Part shown: piece after piece, positions 62,921-64,000 of the stretch
Layout: each line of letters opens with the position of its first letter
Numbering within the stretch: the first letter of the stretch is position 1
DNA from: Brevibacillus composti
GTDB taxonomy: Bacteria; Bacillota; Bacilli; Brevibacillales; Brevibacillaceae
DNA: 64,000 nucleotides
Assembly: GCF_016406105.1 (NCBI RefSeq)
Contig: NZ_CP066308.1
Coordinates: 1,523,501-1,587,500, forward strand
Direction: 5' to 3'
The notes under the pieces: generated by a model
Databases searched by the model: none
The model's input: only the letters and a program-made list of their open reading frames with translations
What the model was told of the DNA's origin: nothing
Translations under genes and position numbers: made by a program

Positions 62921-64000
62921 ATGAAAAAATACATGACAAAGCCCGTTCTGGCCGTATTGGCTGCCGCTACGATTATCGGGGGCACAGCGCCGATTCTGGC
63001 CAATGCCAGTTCTCTCAGCGGCAGTCCTGCAACAAAAGTCGTTATGAACGAAGAAGGCAAGCAGGTCACTCGTTACAATTTGAAAGAATTGGCGGAAAAG
63101 GACCCGGCTACGCTGAATCTTCTCTTGAAAACGCAAGCCGATCATCTGTACATCGTCGTGGACAAACTGAATCTCGACGTAAAAATGCAGACCTTTATCG
63201 AACAAAATGAAGCGGAATGGAACCGCATCTACAATCAGTATTACAGCGACATCTACCTGGAAGTGCGGTTGAACGAGGAGGACCAAGGCTTTCTGAGCCT
63301 GACACCGGAAACCAAGGAGAACACGACCTACCTGAGGGGGGAAGTGACGGAAGACGTCACCAAAGTCGTGGTCGTCAAGCCAAACGGCGATACGATCGAG
63401 GTCGTGCCGACGGCCAAAGATACCTTTACCGTGAGCTTTGCGGCCGTCGTCAGTGCCACCCCCAAGTACGCTACCGTGAAGGCGTATGTCGACGACAAAC
63501 TGGTTGACACGCGTGAGGTGCAAGTGAATACCGGGACAGTGGTGGACAGCGACGTAGTCATTCATACCCAGGCCGTACTGGATAAAAGCAAGGGCGAACT
63601 GAAAGTAAACGGGGTCGTAAATACCGAACATGGCAAGGTAGTCGTCACCTATGACGGCGAAACGAGAGGGGCCGGGGTGAAAAAGCTGTGGGAAGGCGTC
63701 GGTTCCTACTCGGTTACCTTCAAAGATGCCGTAGCGGGCAAAGGAAAAGTCCTGGTCGAAGTGTACAAGGACGGCAAAAAACTGGATTCTGAGTGGGTGG
63801 AAGTGGTTGTAACCGGAAAAGAGGAAAAACGGTCCAAACCAGATCCGGCCAAGCCTGACACGTACACGATCACCGGAAAAGCCAAGCTGGATGCCAAAGA
63901 CAAGGAAATCGAAGTAGAAGGAAAAGTAAGCGGCTACGCCAAGAACAAGAAGGCGAAGCTATACGTGATTGCGCCAGACGGAAACAGACATGAAGTGAAG
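62921..64000 (+). CDS. Large secreted protein, 5' part (runs off the window)
   Basis: From the ATG at 62921 the frame is open for 360 codons to the window end. It has a Sec signal peptide (MKKYMTKPVLAVLAAATIIG, cleavage near LANASS). The mature part has a helical stretch (KELAEKDPATLNLLLKTQAD) and then repeating Ig/Big-like beta units (VTKVVVVKPNGDTIEVVPTA; GKGKVLVEVYKDGKKLDSEW; KKAKLYVIAPDGN), with a KPDPAKPD linker. It resembles surface proteins with tandem wall-associated sandwiches. No catalytic domain is seen yet. Confidence 0.75.
   Translation, partial: MKKYMTKPVLAVLAAATIIGGTAPILANASSLSGSPATKVVMNEEGKQVTRYNLKELAEKDPATLNLLLKTQADHLYIVVDKLNLDVKMQTFIEQNEAEWNRIYNQYYSDIYLEVRLNEEDQGFLSLTPETKENTTYLRGEVTEDVTKVVVVKPNGDTIEVVPTAKDTFTVSFAAVVSATPKYATVKAYVDDKLVDTREVQVNTGTVVDSDVVIHTQAVLDKSKGELKVNGVVNTEHGKVVVTYDGETRGAGVKKLWEGVGSYSVTFKDAVAGKGKVLVEVYKDGKKLDSEWVEVVVTGKEEKRSKPDPAKPDTYTITGKAKLDAKDKEIEVEGKVSGYAKNKKAKLYVIAPDGNRHEVK

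Overview
The window looks like chromosome of a moderately GC-rich, spore-forming Firmicute of the Paenibacillaceae, most likely a Brevibacillus. The reasons are strong AAGGAGG ribosome binding sites with many GTG and TTG starts, intrinsic terminators after most units, Firmicute riboswitch classes (preQ1-I, TPP, lysine L-box), tRNA genes with encoded CCA, a YhcN/YlaJ-type sporulation lipoprotein, an S-layer homology (SLH) remnant, and Bacillales families such as DUF1885, DUF3055, DUF1054 and YlaH. No prophage, CRISPR array or defence island was seen. This assignment is inferred from reading, not from a database search.

Layout. 1-3.3 kb: end of an OpuC-type osmoprotectant ABC operon, a tartrate/malate dehydrogenase-like gene and an SLH pseudogene. 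3.4-6.6 kb: two small minus-strand genes, then a preQ1 riboswitch driving queC-queD-queE. 6.7-13.4 kb: an epimerase, the TPP-riboswitch thiC operon, and a decayed stretch with an AlkD pseudogene, a thioredoxin/LysR tail-to-tail deletion chimera and a VOC remnant. 13.5-18.4 kb: oligopeptide ABC operon (A, B, C, D; no F). 18.6-24.5 kb: yitT with a structured leader, thiM, four tRNAs (Ser, Leu, Pro, Gly), two EamA-type permeases and pdxK. 25.1-28.9 kb: MacB/YknXYZ-like ABC efflux operon. 29-34.2 kb: methyltransferase, DUF1284, a large secreted protein, EcsC and GNAT genes. 34.4-37.8 kb: lysine riboswitch controlling dapH, a class III aminotransferase and dapL (acetylated DAP branch of lysine synthesis). 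38-42.4 kb: small housekeeping and unknown genes. 42.4-46.9 kb: an SR1-like dual-function RNA, a secreted protein with about 14 propeller repeats, and a group IIC intron seated directly behind that gene's terminator. 46.9-55.7 kb: a degenerate dihydroorotate dehydrogenase-like domain fused to a membrane domain, speA, a nitronate monooxygenase-like gene, DUF1054, two paralogous unknown genes around DUF4446, and speD behind an elaborate RNA leader. 55.7-64 kb: YhcN lipoprotein, typA, glutathione peroxidase, an ISLre2-type transposase, nfo, ylaH and the start of a large secreted protein that runs off the window.

Pathway links: thiC, thiM and pdxK concern thiamine and B6 metabolism; speA and speD supply two steps of polyamine synthesis; queCDE makes the 7-deazaguanine core of queuosine; dapH, the aminotransferase and dapL form one lysine-feedback unit. 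The most interesting unexplained item is the speD leader, where three nested helices can be exchanged for a helix abutting the Shine-Dalgarno, as in a translational riboswitch. The degenerate DHODH-membrane fusion, the SR1-like RNA, the leaders of yitT and of the 54,454 gene, and the paralogous unknown pair come next.
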